A stretch of DNA of 64,000 nucleotides from Pseudeuparius sepicola (GCA_963920635.1 OY987307.1:6076001-6140000), one strand, 5' to 3'. Numbered from the stretch's first letter, positions 11,488 to 20,957 are shown. Translations and numbers: made by a program. Notes: generated by a model from the letters alone, not told the origin.

Positions 11488-12210
11488 ATGTCTATGCTTT
11501 TCACCTTACATGGATTTAGTTCAACGCTGTCTATTGACTTTACCAGTCCTATATATTTAGATGAGGATTATGAGTATGGCTTAGCATTGTTGGGATTTCA
11601 TTCGTACAACAGCGTGCCGAATATCGAGAGTGAAGAAGACAAGCTATATCTTGTTGGTAAAAAGGGACACATAACTATACAAATTCCTATAGGATCGTAT
11701 GAAATAGGAGCAATAGAAGAGTGTATAAATAACAGTTTAAAAATTAAATTTGGAAAAAACTTTGTCGAAAAAGATAGAATTATATTAAAACCTAATAACA
11801 GCACCTTAAAGTGTGAAATTTTTAGTGAAAATTTTGCTATCGATTTCCGAAAAGAAGGTTCTATTGGAAAACTGCTGGGATTCTCCGAGCGTTTGTTAGA
11901 ATCGAACAAATTACACATCTCCGATTTGCCTGTGAATATAGTGAAAGTTAGAACGATACACGTAGATTCTAACATAACATCTGGAGCATACTATAAAAAT
12001 CAACCAACACATACCATTTATGAATTTGCTATTGTTGATGATCCTGGGTATGCTATAGACGAAACGCTAAAAAATTTGCTATATATACCAGTGACAAAGC
12101 GAGAGATCTATAACATAACATTAAACATTCTCGATCAGAACTTCAGACCGGTAAATTTTAGAGGCGAGGAAATAATTGTGAGATTAGAATTGAAACGTTT
12201 AACTCATTAA
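11488..12210 (+). CDS. Putative minor capsid (penton-like) protein
   Basis: A 240-aa intact ORF starting 12 bp after the PLA2-protease gene and ending 2 bp before the next ORF. The sequence is predicted to be rich in beta strands, with no signal peptide or membrane span. It belongs to a conserved protein seen beside the capsid gene in arthropod Polintons. The copy in element B (33495-34010) is strongly similar, especially over the C-terminal VKVRTIHVDSNITSGAYYKN region and the NFRGEEIIVRLELKR end. Its place next to the major capsid gene, its size and its conservation suggest the single-jelly-roll penton or minor capsid protein. No fold can be demonstrated by eye. Confidence 0.6.
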   Translation: MSMLFTLHGFSSTLSIDFTSPIYLDEDYEYGLALLGFHSYNSVPNIESEEDKLYLVGKKGHITIQIPIGSYEIGAIEECINNSLKIKFGKNFVEKDRIILKPNNSTLKCEIFSENFAIDFRKEGSIGKLLGFSERLLESNKLHISDLPVNIVKVRTIHVDSNITSGAYYKNQPTHTIYEFAIVDDPGYAIDETLKNLLYIPVTKREIYNITLNILDQNFRPVNFRGEEIIVRLELKRLTH

Positions 12211-12212
12211 AA

Positions 12213-12449
12213 ATGGTTTTGATTTTTGGGGACGCATATAAGCCTTATAAATTGCAGTCATTTCTCTGTAAAAAGTCATTAACGAAGAAATCGTCGAAGC
12301 GTGCAGATCATTCTAAAAAGTCGTCAATTTTGAAAGGTGCTGGTCGCAACCGTGTACTTACTTTCGAAAATCTTCAATTTTTAAAATCAATTGGTCAGAA
12401 TGTCGTTAACTCCTCAGGTGTTCAATGTGCATCGCAGTCCAAACTATGA
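12213..12449 (+). CDS. Small basic protein overlapping the capsid gene
   Basis: A 78-aa Lys/Ser-rich ORF begins at ATG 12213, immediately after the penton-like gene. It overlaps the capsid start (ATG 12400) by about 50 nt in another frame. Element B has a homologue (34027-34191) with the same MVL.FG start, a Ser/Lys-rich middle, the NLQFLKSIG / NQQFLKALG end and the same overlap. The conserved overlap argues that it is a real gene. Its basic composition would suit a core or DNA-binding virion protein, but that is a guess. Confidence 0.6.
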   Translation: MVLIFGDAYKPYKLQSFLCKKSLTKKSSKRADHSKKSSILKGAGRNRVLTFENLQFLKSIGQNVVNSSGVQCASQSKL

Positions 12450-13606
12450 TGAATCTATTCAACGCCTGGAAAAACGTACCTACTACCCATTTGTAAAATC
12501 TTTTCGAAACAACGATATTGTGGAAATAACTGTCAATCAGGGAGACGCATGGCTGTTGATGTATGATGCTGTGATTTATGTTAAAGGAAAATTAACCGAC
12601 ATGCAAGGGGACTGTAACTTTGTTAACAATGCACCTGCATTTTTCTTTGACTGTTTCCTACGAGCTAAATGGCAAAGAAATAGAAACAGTGCGAAATCCT
12701 GGAATTGTGAGCACAATTAGATCATACTTGTGTTATTCTCCTAATGAAGAAAAGTGCATGGCGACAGCCGGTTGGGCTGGAGTTAATAAACATTTTAATG
12801 CAAGCACCGATAGCTCATTTATTTCCAGAATCCCCTTGAATCATTTGTTTGGGATGTTCAATGATTATCAGTTGGCTGTTTGTGGTAAACAAACTGTGAG
12901 ATTGATACGAGCTCGAAATGATAACAACGCTTTATTGCTACCTACTGCAAACGATTCTTGTGAAATATCAATTTCCGATATAGAATTAAAAGTTAAGCAT
13001 ATACAACCGAACGATTTAATTAGACTTAACCTTCTTCAGGCCATGAAAATTGATCGTCCAATTATATTTGCCTTTCGCAAATGGGAACTTCATGAATTGC
13101 CAGCTCTTACTACCGGTGCTCAAAGGGAGATATGGTCTGTAAAGTCATCAAGTGCATTAACCTCTCCTCGATACGTCATCGTGGCATTCCAGACTGACCG
13201 CAATGACAATCCTAAATCCAGTACTGCAGAATTTGATCACATAAATATAACCGATGTGAGATTAATTTTAAACGGCGAATGCTTTCCTTTTGAACGTCTA
13301 AGGTTAGATTTTGATAAAAATAATGTTCAGGAAGCCTATCACAATTACGTGGATTTTTATTCGAGTTATATGAATAAAGATAGACGACCCCTACTTGGCT
13401 ATACGGAATATAAATCGTATGTACCTCTGTTTGTTATCGATTGTTCTCGAAGAAATGAGTCTATAAAAATAAACACTGTTGACGTTAAGTTAGACATAGA
13501 AAGCAATAAAGGATTTCCAGCCAAAACTCGAGCCTACTGCACAATTATACATGATTGTACTATGGAGTATTTACCACTAAGTGAAATTGTGAGAGATGTA
13601 ATGTAA
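12400..13606 (+). CDS. Major capsid protein candidate, one frameshift
   Basis: The ORF starts at ATG 12400 (MSLTPQVFNV) and runs to about 12650. There one base appears to be missing relative to the element B copy, and the frame continues as 12620-13606 to a stop. The total would be about 400 codons. The protein has the features of the capsid gene in arthropod Polintons: an N-terminal strand-rich domain (NDIVEITVNQGDAWLLM), a DYQLAVCGKQT segment, and a C-terminal domain ending in MEYLPLSEIVRDVM. It lies between the penton-like and membrane-protein genes, the usual place. A double jelly roll is expected from the family but not proven here. With the frameshift the copy cannot give a full capsid protein unless the shift is an assembly error. 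Confidence 0.7.
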
Positions 13607-13645
13607 ATTAAGAACAATTAGTCAAATCCAACAGTCCTGTCCAAG

Positions 13646-14074
13646 ATGTTATTGAGAGCGGGTCACATTACATTGCTAGCAATAATTAATAATGTGTTCT
13701 ATATTCACAATGAGCTAAATCAGACTAACATCTCTGTTTGTGGAAGCAATGATAAATGCTCACCATTTATTTCTATTGGAAGTGCAATTTCAATGGCTAT
13801 CCTTCCGAAAAATTCAACGCAATTTAAATTTCATTTTAAATTTAAAAACCATACGATTGGTGAAACTAGATGGAGGAAAATTTCTGAAGTTACAAATACT
13901 ACAAAAAGTACCCCGACTGCACCTAAATTAACCCCCGAACAAAAGGAATATAATATGGAAATTACTCTTGTTCCTCTGGTTTATTACATTACGGTGTGCT
14001 CATCGCTGTTAGTAACAAAACTCATGATTAAAATACTACTTACACAAAGAGAGAGATGGGAGATATGGAACTGA
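13646..14074 (+). CDS. Membrane glycoprotein-like protein
   Basis: A 142-aa ORF starting 40 bp after the capsid gene. Residues about 5-20 are hydrophobic (possible signal or anchor). The middle carries several N-glycosylation sequons (NQT, NST, NHT, NTT) and paired Cys residues. Residues about 115-137 (LVPLVYYITVCSSLLVTKL) form a clear transmembrane helix followed by basic residues. Element B has a homologue at 35377-35793 with the same topology. A virion or membrane role is inferred from topology and position; I do not recognise a family name. Its 3' end overlaps the next ORF by 19 nt. Confidence 0.65.
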   Translation: MLLRAGHITLLAIINNVFYIHNELNQTNISVCGSNDKCSPFISIGSAISMAILPKNSTQFKFHFKFKNHTIGETRWRKISEVTNTTKSTPTAPKLTPEQKEYNMEITLVPLVYYITVCSSLLVTKLMIKILLTQRERWEIWN

Positions 14075-14268
14075 AAATTTGGAGCACTCCAAAGGCAAAT
14101 GATCTAAAGGCAAAGGCAAATGATTCAAAGGCAAAGGCAAATGATCGGAAGGCAAATGATTCGAAGGCAAAGGCAAATGATCCAAAGGCAAAGGCAAATG
14201 ATCGGAAGGCAAAGGCAAATGATCCGAAGGCAAGTGATACGAAGGCAAATGATCCAAAGGCAAATTAA
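14056..14268 (+). CDS. KAND-repeat ORF
   Basis: A 70-aa ORF starts inside the 3' end of the membrane-protein gene in another frame. After about 12 residues it becomes a run of Lys-Ala-Asn-Asp units separated by SK, RK, PK or LK, about 12 of them. The DNA is an imperfect tandem array of GGCAAATGATYC-type units (14087-14265). It sits where element B encodes an inhibitor of apoptosis. It could be a short translated repeat protein, or the remnant of a replaced gene whose frame stays open only because the repeat unit is a multiple of three. Confidence 0.45.
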   Translation: MGDMELKIWSTPKANDLKAKANDSKAKANDRKANDSKAKANDPKAKANDRKAKANDPKASDTKANDPKAN

Positions 14269-14357
14269 AAATATAGTATGAATGTATTGTAACAATGTGT
14301 TAGTATATAATAAAGATAAAATTAAGTATAATTGTCAGTGTTTTATTCCCCACCTAC

Positions 14358-15215
14358 GTGATGTATATGTGTGATATTTGCGGTACAACATTTTGTAGAT
14401 CGGATAGTTTTACAAGACACAAGAATATTCACAGAACTATTATTTTTATGTGTGAATTCTGTAGTAAAACAACTAAGTCGTTTGTTGTTAGCGAGGTCGT
14501 TGGATACAACGATTCGAAAGACGCGATGCAAATCCATCAGCAGACAGTTTCACTTCCAGTAGAAAACCTAGATATTGTGCAAGAAAGTAGTGCTAAATCT
14601 AAACATGGTGTACTGTTTCCAAACTCATTTAGGGCAATTTTTTGTGGACCTAGCGGATGTGGAAAAACCAACGCTTTACTTAGTTTAATATTTAATGAAA
14701 ACGGACTAAAATTCGAGAATATTTACTTGTACAGTAAGTCACTGTACCAACCCAAGTATCAGTTATTGCAAGACGTGCTTAAACAAGTTAGTGGCGTTGG
14801 ATATTTTCCCTTTAACTCAAACGATGATGTAATTGGTCCATCAGAGGCTAGAGAAAATTCGGTTTTCATATTTGATGACGTGGCTTGCGATAAACAAGAT
14901 AAAATTAGAGAATTTTATTCAATGGGACGTCATAAATCTATAGATGTTGTCTATCTTTGTCAGACATATTCTAAAATTCCTAAGCAATTAATACGAGACA
15001 ATTGTAACATGATTATTCTGTTCAAACAGGATGACGTTAATCTGAAGCATGTCTATGATGAACATGTGTCACCAGATATCACCTACGAGCAGTTTAAAAA
15101 CCTTTGCTCATTTTGTTGGAATGGTAGTGTTTTTGGAACATTAGTGATAGCCAAAGACTTTAGTTTAGATAATGGGCGATACAGAAAAGGATTTGATAGC
15201 TGTATAAAACTCTAG
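14358..15215 (+). CDS. Genome-packaging ATPase with fused C2H2 zinc finger
   Basis: A 285-aa ORF. Residues 97-104 are a Walker A motif (GPSGCGKT) and 170-175 a Walker B (FIFDDV). QTYSKIPKQLIRDNCN fits the sensor region of the FtsK/HerA-like A32 packaging ATPases encoded by Polintons, which pump DNA into the capsid. Element B's ATPase (36303) begins at the equivalent of Met57 here (ATG 14526), so residues 1-56 are extra. They contain a canonical C2H2 finger at residues 5-25 (C-X2-C-X12-H-X3-H) and part of a second (CEFC). The fusion may be a true hybrid or two genes run together after loss of a stop. The motifs of the ATPase core are intact. Confidence 0.85.
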   Translation: MMYMCDICGTTFCRSDSFTRHKNIHRTIIFMCEFCSKTTKSFVVSEVVGYNDSKDAMQIHQQTVSLPVENLDIVQESSAKSKHGVLFPNSFRAIFCGPSGCGKTNALLSLIFNENGLKFENIYLYSKSLYQPKYQLLQDVLKQVSGVGYFPFNSNDDVIGPSEARENSVFIFDDVACDKQDKIREFYSMGRHKSIDVVYLCQTYSKIPKQLIRDNCNMIILFKQDDVNLKHVYDEHVSPDITYEQFKNLCSFCWNGSVFGTLVIAKDFSLDNGRYRKGFDSCIKL

Positions 15216-15243
15216 TGACTCGGTATCTTTATTAGTAGCCAAC

Positions 15244-16167
15244 ATGCCCTTGACATCACAAGAACAAATTCAGAGAGCACAGCGTGCTAAAAAAATTAAA
15301 GAGCTAACTAGATCTATTAGAAGAAAATATGCTGCGTTAAAAACGGGTAAATCTGAGATGGATGAGACTTTAGATAAGATATTCAAGCCCGTAAAAGATT
15401 CTCTAAGCGAAATAAAAAATAATATGAAAGTTAAGGTAGGATCAAAGCAACAAACTGCAATTCGGATAAAACCTAAGATAGAATTATTTACTAGTACGCC
15501 AAGTAAAAAGTTACCGTCTGAAATATCGGGAGAAAATACATTACCTACAACGGTCTTAGAATCATCTCAAGTAACTGAATACGATGATGATGTTGAAGAT
15601 GACGCAGATTATGGTTATCCTGAAACGGCCTTACCATACATTCAAAATTTCATCTCAAAATCTGCTGATATTGATAATACTTATGGTCCTAAACTTGATC
15701 GCAGTACCTACACATGGACCTTAGGAAATAAACATATCGATTTTGATAAAGACACGGGAGATATAATAATCGATAACACTCCTTTCAAGAGCACCGACGG
15801 ACTTTACCAACTCATTTTCTATGAATATCCAGAATACAGTCAGGCGGATTTGTTAAATTACAAGAAAATTTTAATGTTAACTGGTGTTCACCTTACATCG
15901 AATGGTAAATTGAGGGGTTCTCACAAGACCAAATACCTTAATATCTTTAGACCTCTAATAAAAAGTAAAACTCAAGATGCGCAAGGTACAGGTATGCAGC
16001 TTACTTATAACACAAAACCCATAGAGTACGTATACTGGGATAATGTCAATAAATTAGTAGATAGGTTGAAGTTACTTGTAGCTTCTAAAGATGCCGGAAA
16101 CACTTCTCACGACAACGAAATCGAAGCCATCTTAAATGAATTAAAGGAAGCTAAAGTTATTTACTAG
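15244..16167 (+). CDS. DUF8207-like virion-associated protein
   Basis: A 307-aa intact ORF 28 bp after the ATPase. The N-terminus (residues 1-60) is basic and helical (EQIQRAQRAKKIKELTRSIR). The middle is acidic and poorly ordered (YDDDVEDDAD). The C-terminal 180 residues contain the conserved YGPK...TWTLGNKHIDFD...DGLYQLIF...LTGVHLTSNGKL blocks of a protein common in arthropod Polintons, which I associate with DUF8207. Element B has a homologue at 37013-37921. Function is unknown. Its place beside the capsid and ATPase genes suggests a virion component. Confidence 0.7.
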   Translation: MPLTSQEQIQRAQRAKKIKELTRSIRRKYAALKTGKSEMDETLDKIFKPVKDSLSEIKNNMKVKVGSKQQTAIRIKPKIELFTSTPSKKLPSEISGENTLPTTVLESSQVTEYDDDVEDDADYGYPETALPYIQNFISKSADIDNTYGPKLDRSTYTWTLGNKHIDFDKDTGDIIIDNTPFKSTDGLYQLIFYEYPEYSQADLLNYKKILMLTGVHLTSNGKLRGSHKTKYLNIFRPLIKSKTQDAQGTGMQLTYNTKPIEYVYWDNVNKLVDRLKLLVASKDAGNTSHDNEIEAILNELKEAKVIY

Positions 16168-16203
16168 AAGTATAATTACTGTCAATATACAGTTAGTTAC
16201 AAA

Positions 16204-16551
16204 ATGACTCTTAACAAGTTCGGACGCTCGTCGAAATACAAAAAGGCTAGCGGCATTGTGCACTCTCCTTTGTCCCAAAACCAAAAATTGAATAGCGATG
16301 CTTCAGCTATTTCATTTCAATATAATAAAGATAACGAAAAGCTTAGAAATATATTAGATGAGCGTCATAACTTTTTATTACGGTCAGTAAACGACTTTAA
16401 AAATAACGTTTCCCAGCAAATACAGGATTTTAAAGAGTTGTTAGAATTAAATACTGTTGCTTTGCAAACTGCCATAGAGAAAATAACACAAGAGCAGGAT
16501 GTGATTAAAGAACAACTGAAATTGGATAAACAAAAGAGCGGTGTAAAGTAA
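16204..16551 (+). CDS. Coiled-coil, fibre-like protein
   Basis: A 115-aa ORF starting MTLNKFGRSS, the same MxLNKFGR start as two paralogues in element B (37944 and 38309). Residues about 50-110 are predicted coiled coil (heptad-like Leu/Ile/Val spacing, many Glu and Lys). In the B paralogues the section after the start contains an RRL.NV..P....D..TKQY motif like that at the head of trimeric fibre and tail-fibre proteins. Here that motif has degenerated. A receptor-binding or fibre role is a reasonable inference from this architecture; direct evidence is lacking. Confidence 0.55.
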   Translation: MTLNKFGRSSKYKKASGIVHSPLSQNQKLNSDASAISFQYNKDNEKLRNILDERHNFLLRSVNDFKNNVSQQIQDFKELLELNTVALQTAIEKITQEQDVIKEQLKLDKQKSGVK

Positions 16552-16584
16552 TTTCATTTTAAGTTGGAATTGAGCAGTTGAAGA

Positions 16585-17529
16585 ATGAATTTCGGTCATA
16601 GTGATGAAAAAGTTCGGTTAGTTAGGGAACTCCATAAACCACCTCGAAAAAATTATCCTCGACGTCGAACTATTATCAAAGGCTTAGATGATCTTTGGCA
16701 AGCCGATCTTGCTCAGTTAGATCAATATGCTTACTGTAATAGAGGTAATAAATTCATATTAGTTGTAATTGACTCTTTCTCCAAATATGTCTGGTGTAGA
16801 CCGCTACAATCCAAGTCTGGAGCAGATGTTACAAAGGCTTTTAAAGATATTTTAAAAAACAGTGGGGGACGCAAGCCTCACAATTTACAAACCGATCAGG
16901 GCAAAGAATTTTACAACTCTGAATTCCAGAAATTGATGAAAACTTTTCAAATTAATCACTACAGTACATTTACCGACAAAAAGGCAGCTATAGTGGAAAG
17001 AGTAATACGAACTTTGAAAGAAAAATTATTCAAGTATTTCAGTCTAAATGGAAAATATAGGTGGATTGATATTTTGCCTACTGTAGTAAATGAGTACAAT
17101 AATAGGAAACATAGAACGATACAAATGAAGCCTGGTGAAGTTAACAAAAACAACGAGCAACATTTAGTCACCAATGTGTACAACAGTCACTTAAAAGTTT
17201 TCAAAACTCGTAAATTTAGGAAGGGTGACATTGTGAAAATAAGTAAAGCTAGACATGTATTTGACAAGGGATATCGACCTAATTGGACAACGGAGTTGTT
17301 CAAAATAATCAAAGTACAACACACCAATCCTCCCACATATTTGTTAGAAGATTTACGTGGAAGAGCTATAAAGGGTGGTTTTTATAATGAAGAATTGCAA
17401 AAAGTGGCAAATCCTGACATCTATTTGGTGGAAAAAGTGCTTCAAAGGAGGAGGGGGAAAGTTCTTGTGCGATGGCTCGGGTTAGATAAAAGCCACGACT
17501 CGTGGATAAGCGAAACAAACATTGTGTAG
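16585..17529 (+). CDS. Polinton integrase with C-terminal chromodomain
   Basis: A 314-aa intact ORF. The rve-type catalytic core runs from about residue 35, with the triad at Asp41 (WQADLAQ), Asp104 (QTDQGKEF) and Glu138 (VERVIRTLK). YNNRKHRTIQMKPGEVN follows, as in retroviral and Polinton integrases. Residues about 276-314 (VEKVLQRRRGKVLVRWLG...HDSWISE) form a chromodomain, which in related elements guides integration to chromatin marks. An N-terminal HHCC zinc module is not evident. It would join element ends to host DNA, normally giving 6-bp duplications. The next ORF overlaps its stop, suggesting a compact polycistron-like arrangement. Confidence 0.92.
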   Translation: MNFGHSDEKVRLVRELHKPPRKNYPRRRTIIKGLDDLWQADLAQLDQYAYCNRGNKFILVVIDSFSKYVWCRPLQSKSGADVTKAFKDILKNSGGRKPHNLQTDQGKEFYNSEFQKLMKTFQINHYSTFTDKKAAIVERVIRTLKEKLFKYFSLNGKYRWIDILPTVVNEYNNRKHRTIQMKPGEVNKNNEQHLVTNVYNSHLKVFKTRKFRKGDIVKISKARHVFDKGYRPNWTTELFKIIKVQHTNPPTYLLEDLRGRAIKGGFYNEELQKVANPDIYLVEKVLQRRRGKVLVRWLGLDKSHDSWISETNIV

Positions 17530-17554
17530 TTCTCTCGGTGAACGAACCGCCAAA

Positions 17555-18190
17555 ATGTCTGACAGTGGTTACGAATCCGATGTAAGCAGCAGTGAAAATG
17601 ATATTGCAGAAGATTCTTTGCTTTTGGCAGCATGTTTTCCGATCAAATCAACTAATGGATTATTCATTCATACAGGGTTGAGTCTCAAGAAATATTTTGA
17701 GCCAGCAGTAATCATCACATACCTTTGTCATGATCGGAGAGTAATTTCCTTGAACTACTCTGAATGGAATAAATTATTGGAACATGTATGTGAATTTATT
17801 AATAATGGTGGAGCTCCAATGTTTGCCAGATTCGACTCACGTATGGTTCTAAGTACGGTGATTGACGCCGATGGAAATCAGCACGTGTCGCTTAGAAAAA
17901 ATAATGTGTATGTTTATTTTACCGAGGCAGATATTTTTGAATTGTTAAACGTTAGCATAAGTACATCTTTGAGATTTGGCTTTTTGCTCCGCTTTGATTT
18001 TTATGATTTCTATTGTAATTTCTTAGATAAAGTCAATCATCTAGTAGTAAGTAGTAACTTAAATGAAACAGACATTATATTAATATTATGTAATATTACA
18101 TTTAGTATAGAAACCTTTTGTATTTTTGAACTCTTCTGTTTTTACAAAGAGTTTCTGTTGGCTGATTTGTATAGGAGAAGGTTGGTTTAA
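17555..18190 (+). CDS. Conserved Polinton protein of unknown function
   Basis: From ATG 17555 (MSDSGYESDVSSSEND) this is a 211-aa protein with an acidic Ser-rich N-terminus and a hydrophobic C-terminal half (long Phe/Leu/Ile runs such as FGFLLRFDFYDFYCNFLDKV). The open frame extends upstream to 17522, but the later ATG matches the start of the element B homologue (39652, MIDSGYESDGSN). The middle (VISLNYSEWNKLLEHV..FI) is weakly like a PC4-type nucleic-acid-binding strand-helix unit; I would not rely on this. AATAAA overlaps the stop codon region at 18188, facing the polymerase gene tail to tail. Confidence 0.65.
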   Translation: MSDSGYESDVSSSENDIAEDSLLLAACFPIKSTNGLFIHTGLSLKKYFEPAVIITYLCHDRRVISLNYSEWNKLLEHVCEFINNGGAPMFARFDSRMVLSTVIDADGNQHVSLRKNNVYVYFTEADIFELLNVSISTSLRFGFLLRFDFYDFYCNFLDKVNHLVVSSNLNETDIILILCNITFSIETFCIFELFCFYKEFLLADLYRRRLV

Positions 18191-18233
18191 TAAAACAACG
18201 TTCTACAAATATGGGTTTTTTATTTTTACATCC

Positions 18234-20957
18234 TTACATATTACATTCAATATGCCTTATAGCTTTGTGTCCCCAAGGAAGAGTTACAATACTATCAACT
18301 AAATATCGCTTATCATCGAAAGGATTCAAGCCAATTTTAGACTGTTCGAGACTGAAAACATCATGAGCAAACAAACGTATAGAACGTTGGTTTATAATTT
18401 TTTGTTTCTTGTCAAACAAACAACTTACATAATCGTTGTACGTTATATGTCTCGATACAACGTTTTTCTTGACTCCTTTCGATTTCTTAATACAAATTTT
18501 TTTCCCCTCAATCAGATAAGCATACATCTTAGATCTAAGACCCGCAAAGTGAGTTATAATGCTACCATTAAGTTCATCTTTCATTAATCCCGGAACTTTT
18601 TTATTTACCAATGGAATACCATATTTATTATCTCGGGAGTAGTCACTAGTATCAAAACGTTCTATATTATCTTTAATAATGTCTTTAAAAACGTCATTAC
18701 AGCGTATTTCATATACTAGGCTATCAGTATCGGTATACAAGAGCGTACAGTCAGATAATTTGCGTAGCATAAATTCATAATGAAATTCATAAACGCATGT
18801 TTTTGAGATATCGAGTATTGCCATTCCCACATAGAGGGGCTTATTGAAAATAATACTCGTCTTATTTAGTTCTACGCTAACTAAATTTTCATCAAATATG
18901 GTTCTGCTCTTAAAACGTGGGCTAGAAATATAATGTTTTGCTCCAAACCTACCAGCCCATTTGCGTAATAGTTTAACAACCCTGTGTTTCCTTATGTTCT
19001 CCATTGTTTTACCATAAACTGCGTTGTTCATGAGTTTGATTATAGTTTTTTCAAATTCTAACGATGCTTGCTGTCTCAAGCGTGTATTAAACTGTATGTA
19101 AGGAGCTAGCCAGGGGGCCTGTTTAAACTTCAGAATTCTGTGGATTTTGGTCAAAACTAGACCGTTTCTCAAAGCCTGTTTAAGCGCTCTGTAATGAATT
19201 ATGTAATTCTTCTTGTCATGAAGTGTGGGCATAAGCTTGGAAAATTTCGATCCTGGTGGTTTTCGCTGCTCTGCTGCAAACGGGAGGTCTTTATGCACAT
19301 CATGCAGATGATCTGGGTACGACAAATCCACCTCCAAGACATAGCCTTCGTCTGCATCGTCGGCAATCTTGGTAACGTCAAACTCTGAGTCCTCAATCCA
19401 TTCAAATCCGCCATAAGGGAGATGCTCACACATCGCCCAGCCATATAAGTTGTTAACGTCGAAATAGGCAATAAATTTTGAAGGTTTGGTGGAGTCATAG
19501 CTTCGCATATATTTATTATTCGCTTCGGAAAAGCGATGGCTACACTGACTTATTCCACCTCTTACAGCTTTTTCGAAAAATAATAAAATATCGATGTCTT
19601 GGAATGTCTCCAGTTTGCAGTTGGTATATTTGAGCATACAGTCCCAAGTGTATCCCGGTAATGTGTAATACCAAGCAGGATCTAATCCATAGTTTTTGTA
19701 ACACGATTTTCTAAAATTCTCAAACACATCTGTAAGCAGCATCACATCGGTTTTTAAATACAGATCGGAGTATTCGCCCAAGTTAGTTATATTGAACTTT
19801 TCCCATACTAATTGTGCGTGTCTGTAGTCTTTTTCGTCGATTTCAACATCGTTTAGTTTGTTATAGAATTGATCGATTGAAGGTAATGAGGTTTCCTCTA
19901 ATTTTTTAAACGAGTCTATGTAATCATAGCAAAAAACGCCCTTCCTGGTTAACAATGTAAACTTTTCAGGTGACAAATGGTGAAATTCTTTTTTAGCATT
20001 TACGAAATCGTCACTTTTTAGAGAGGAAACGAGAGTATCAAGCGAAAAACCTAGAAATCTAAAAGAGTCGATAAAGCGAAACTTGATATTTGTCTCATTA
20101 TCAAACATAGTAAAACTAATATATTTTTCTTTGTTTATCGGAAGCAGAGTAATGTGATTTCTTTTGGCAAGGTCCCTTTTTATAAAATGGCTGTCGTATC
20201 CACTTAGATTGTGAAATACTACGGGAATCATAAAAGAGTTCTTATAATTCAAATTACAATTTTGGTGGGCGTAGCCGCGAAATTTGCCGGTTAAGTGACA
20301 ATGATCGCGCACAATTAAGTCAGTGTCTATGAATTTTTTCTCGCAAATATGACAGTTTTCGCTAGCATCCTTAAGGCTAATGGTTTCGTCCATAGGCTCC
20401 ACAATTTTTAATTTAGAGGCTACAAATTTCGCGGTCTCATCCAGCTGATCTGCAAACCAAGATAAACATTGGGGTCCACGATAGCTGTTGTAGAGAGATA
20501 ATGAGTCATCGAATGTACATTTGAAATAGTATGCAGCACTATAGGCCACATGTTTTTGATATTTTTTAGTTTTCGTCTCGGTTTGCAGATCGTGGACGGG
20601 TGTTAGCATCGCCTCCACGTCTGAGTAGATTATGAAAGGTACATGTTCTTTATGTGCAAAATTTTTAAACTCAATAAATTTTTCCTTGGGAAATTCAATT
20701 TTGCATTGATTTATTTGTTCACAGCTAGTAGCATGCTCGTTCAATTTATCTTGAGATGTAAAATAATTTAAGCATCTGTCACATATAAATACACGTCTTT
20801 TATGGTTGTTTAATTGTTTTGAGACTAATTTAGAAAGATCCTTTATCCAACAAAAATGACATTTTATATTATCCATCGACTCGTCTTGAGGGGGAGCTTC
20901 GAATTCCCCGATATTTGGCGAATATTCATTTTGAATAAGAAGTAAATTCACATTCAC
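18234..20957 (-). CDS. Protein-primed family B DNA polymerase, C-terminal ORF
   Basis: A 907-aa ORF with a zinc-finger-like Cys/His cluster (residues 33-79) and Exo I (YSDVEA, about 110). An endonuclease-VII-like Cys/His module follows (DHCHLTGKFRGYAHQNCN, within 202-237), then Exo II (FHNLSGYDSHF, about 248) and Exo III (YSDLYLKTD, about 396). The polymerase motifs are A (YFDVNNLYGW, about 498), B (LMNNAVYGKT, about 643) and C (YTDTDS, 741-746). These are the hallmarks of the Polinton polymerase that copies the linear genome from a protein primer. The first codon is GTG at 20957, because the true N-terminus lies in the adjacent 340-aa frame, one base out of register. So this is the major part of a split gene. 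It ends tail to tail with the plus-strand genes. Confidence 0.92.
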   Translation of the reverse strand: MNVNLLLIQNEYSPNIGEFEAPPQDESMDNIKCHFCWIKDLSKLVSKQLNNHKRRVFICDRCLNYFTSQDKLNEHATSCEQINQCKIEFPKEKFIEFKNFAHKEHVPFIIYSDVEAMLTPVHDLQTETKTKKYQKHVAYSAAYYFKCTFDDSLSLYNSYRGPQCLSWFADQLDETAKFVASKLKIVEPMDETISLKDASENCHICEKKFIDTDLIVRDHCHLTGKFRGYAHQNCNLNYKNSFMIPVVFHNLSGYDSHFIKRDLAKRNHITLLPINKEKYISFTMFDNETNIKFRFIDSFRFLGFSLDTLVSSLKSDDFVNAKKEFHHLSPEKFTLLTRKGVFCYDYIDSFKKLEETSLPSIDQFYNKLNDVEIDEKDYRHAQLVWEKFNITNLGEYSDLYLKTDVMLLTDVFENFRKSCYKNYGLDPAWYYTLPGYTWDCMLKYTNCKLETFQDIDILLFFEKAVRGGISQCSHRFSEANNKYMRSYDSTKPSKFIAYFDVNNLYGWAMCEHLPYGGFEWIEDSEFDVTKIADDADEGYVLEVDLSYPDHLHDVHKDLPFAAEQRKPPGSKFSKLMPTLHDKKNYIIHYRALKQALRNGLVLTKIHRILKFKQAPWLAPYIQFNTRLRQQASLEFEKTIIKLMNNAVYGKTMENIRKHRVVKLLRKWAGRFGAKHYISSPRFKSRTIFDENLVSVELNKTSIIFNKPLYVGMAILDISKTCVYEFHYEFMLRKLSDCTLLYTDTDSLVYEIRCNDVFKDIIKDNIERFDTSDYSRDNKYGIPLVNKKVPGLMKDELNGSIITHFAGLRSKMYAYLIEGKKICIKKSKGVKKNVVSRHITYNDYVSCLFDKKQKIINQRSIRLFAHDVFSLEQSKIGLNPFDDKRYLVDSIVTLPWGHKAIRHIECNM

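Noticed and set aside
14036..14263. Minus-strand ORF of Leu-Pro-His repeats
   Set aside because: It is the antisense reading of the KAND tandem repeat; the periodic DNA keeps every frame open.
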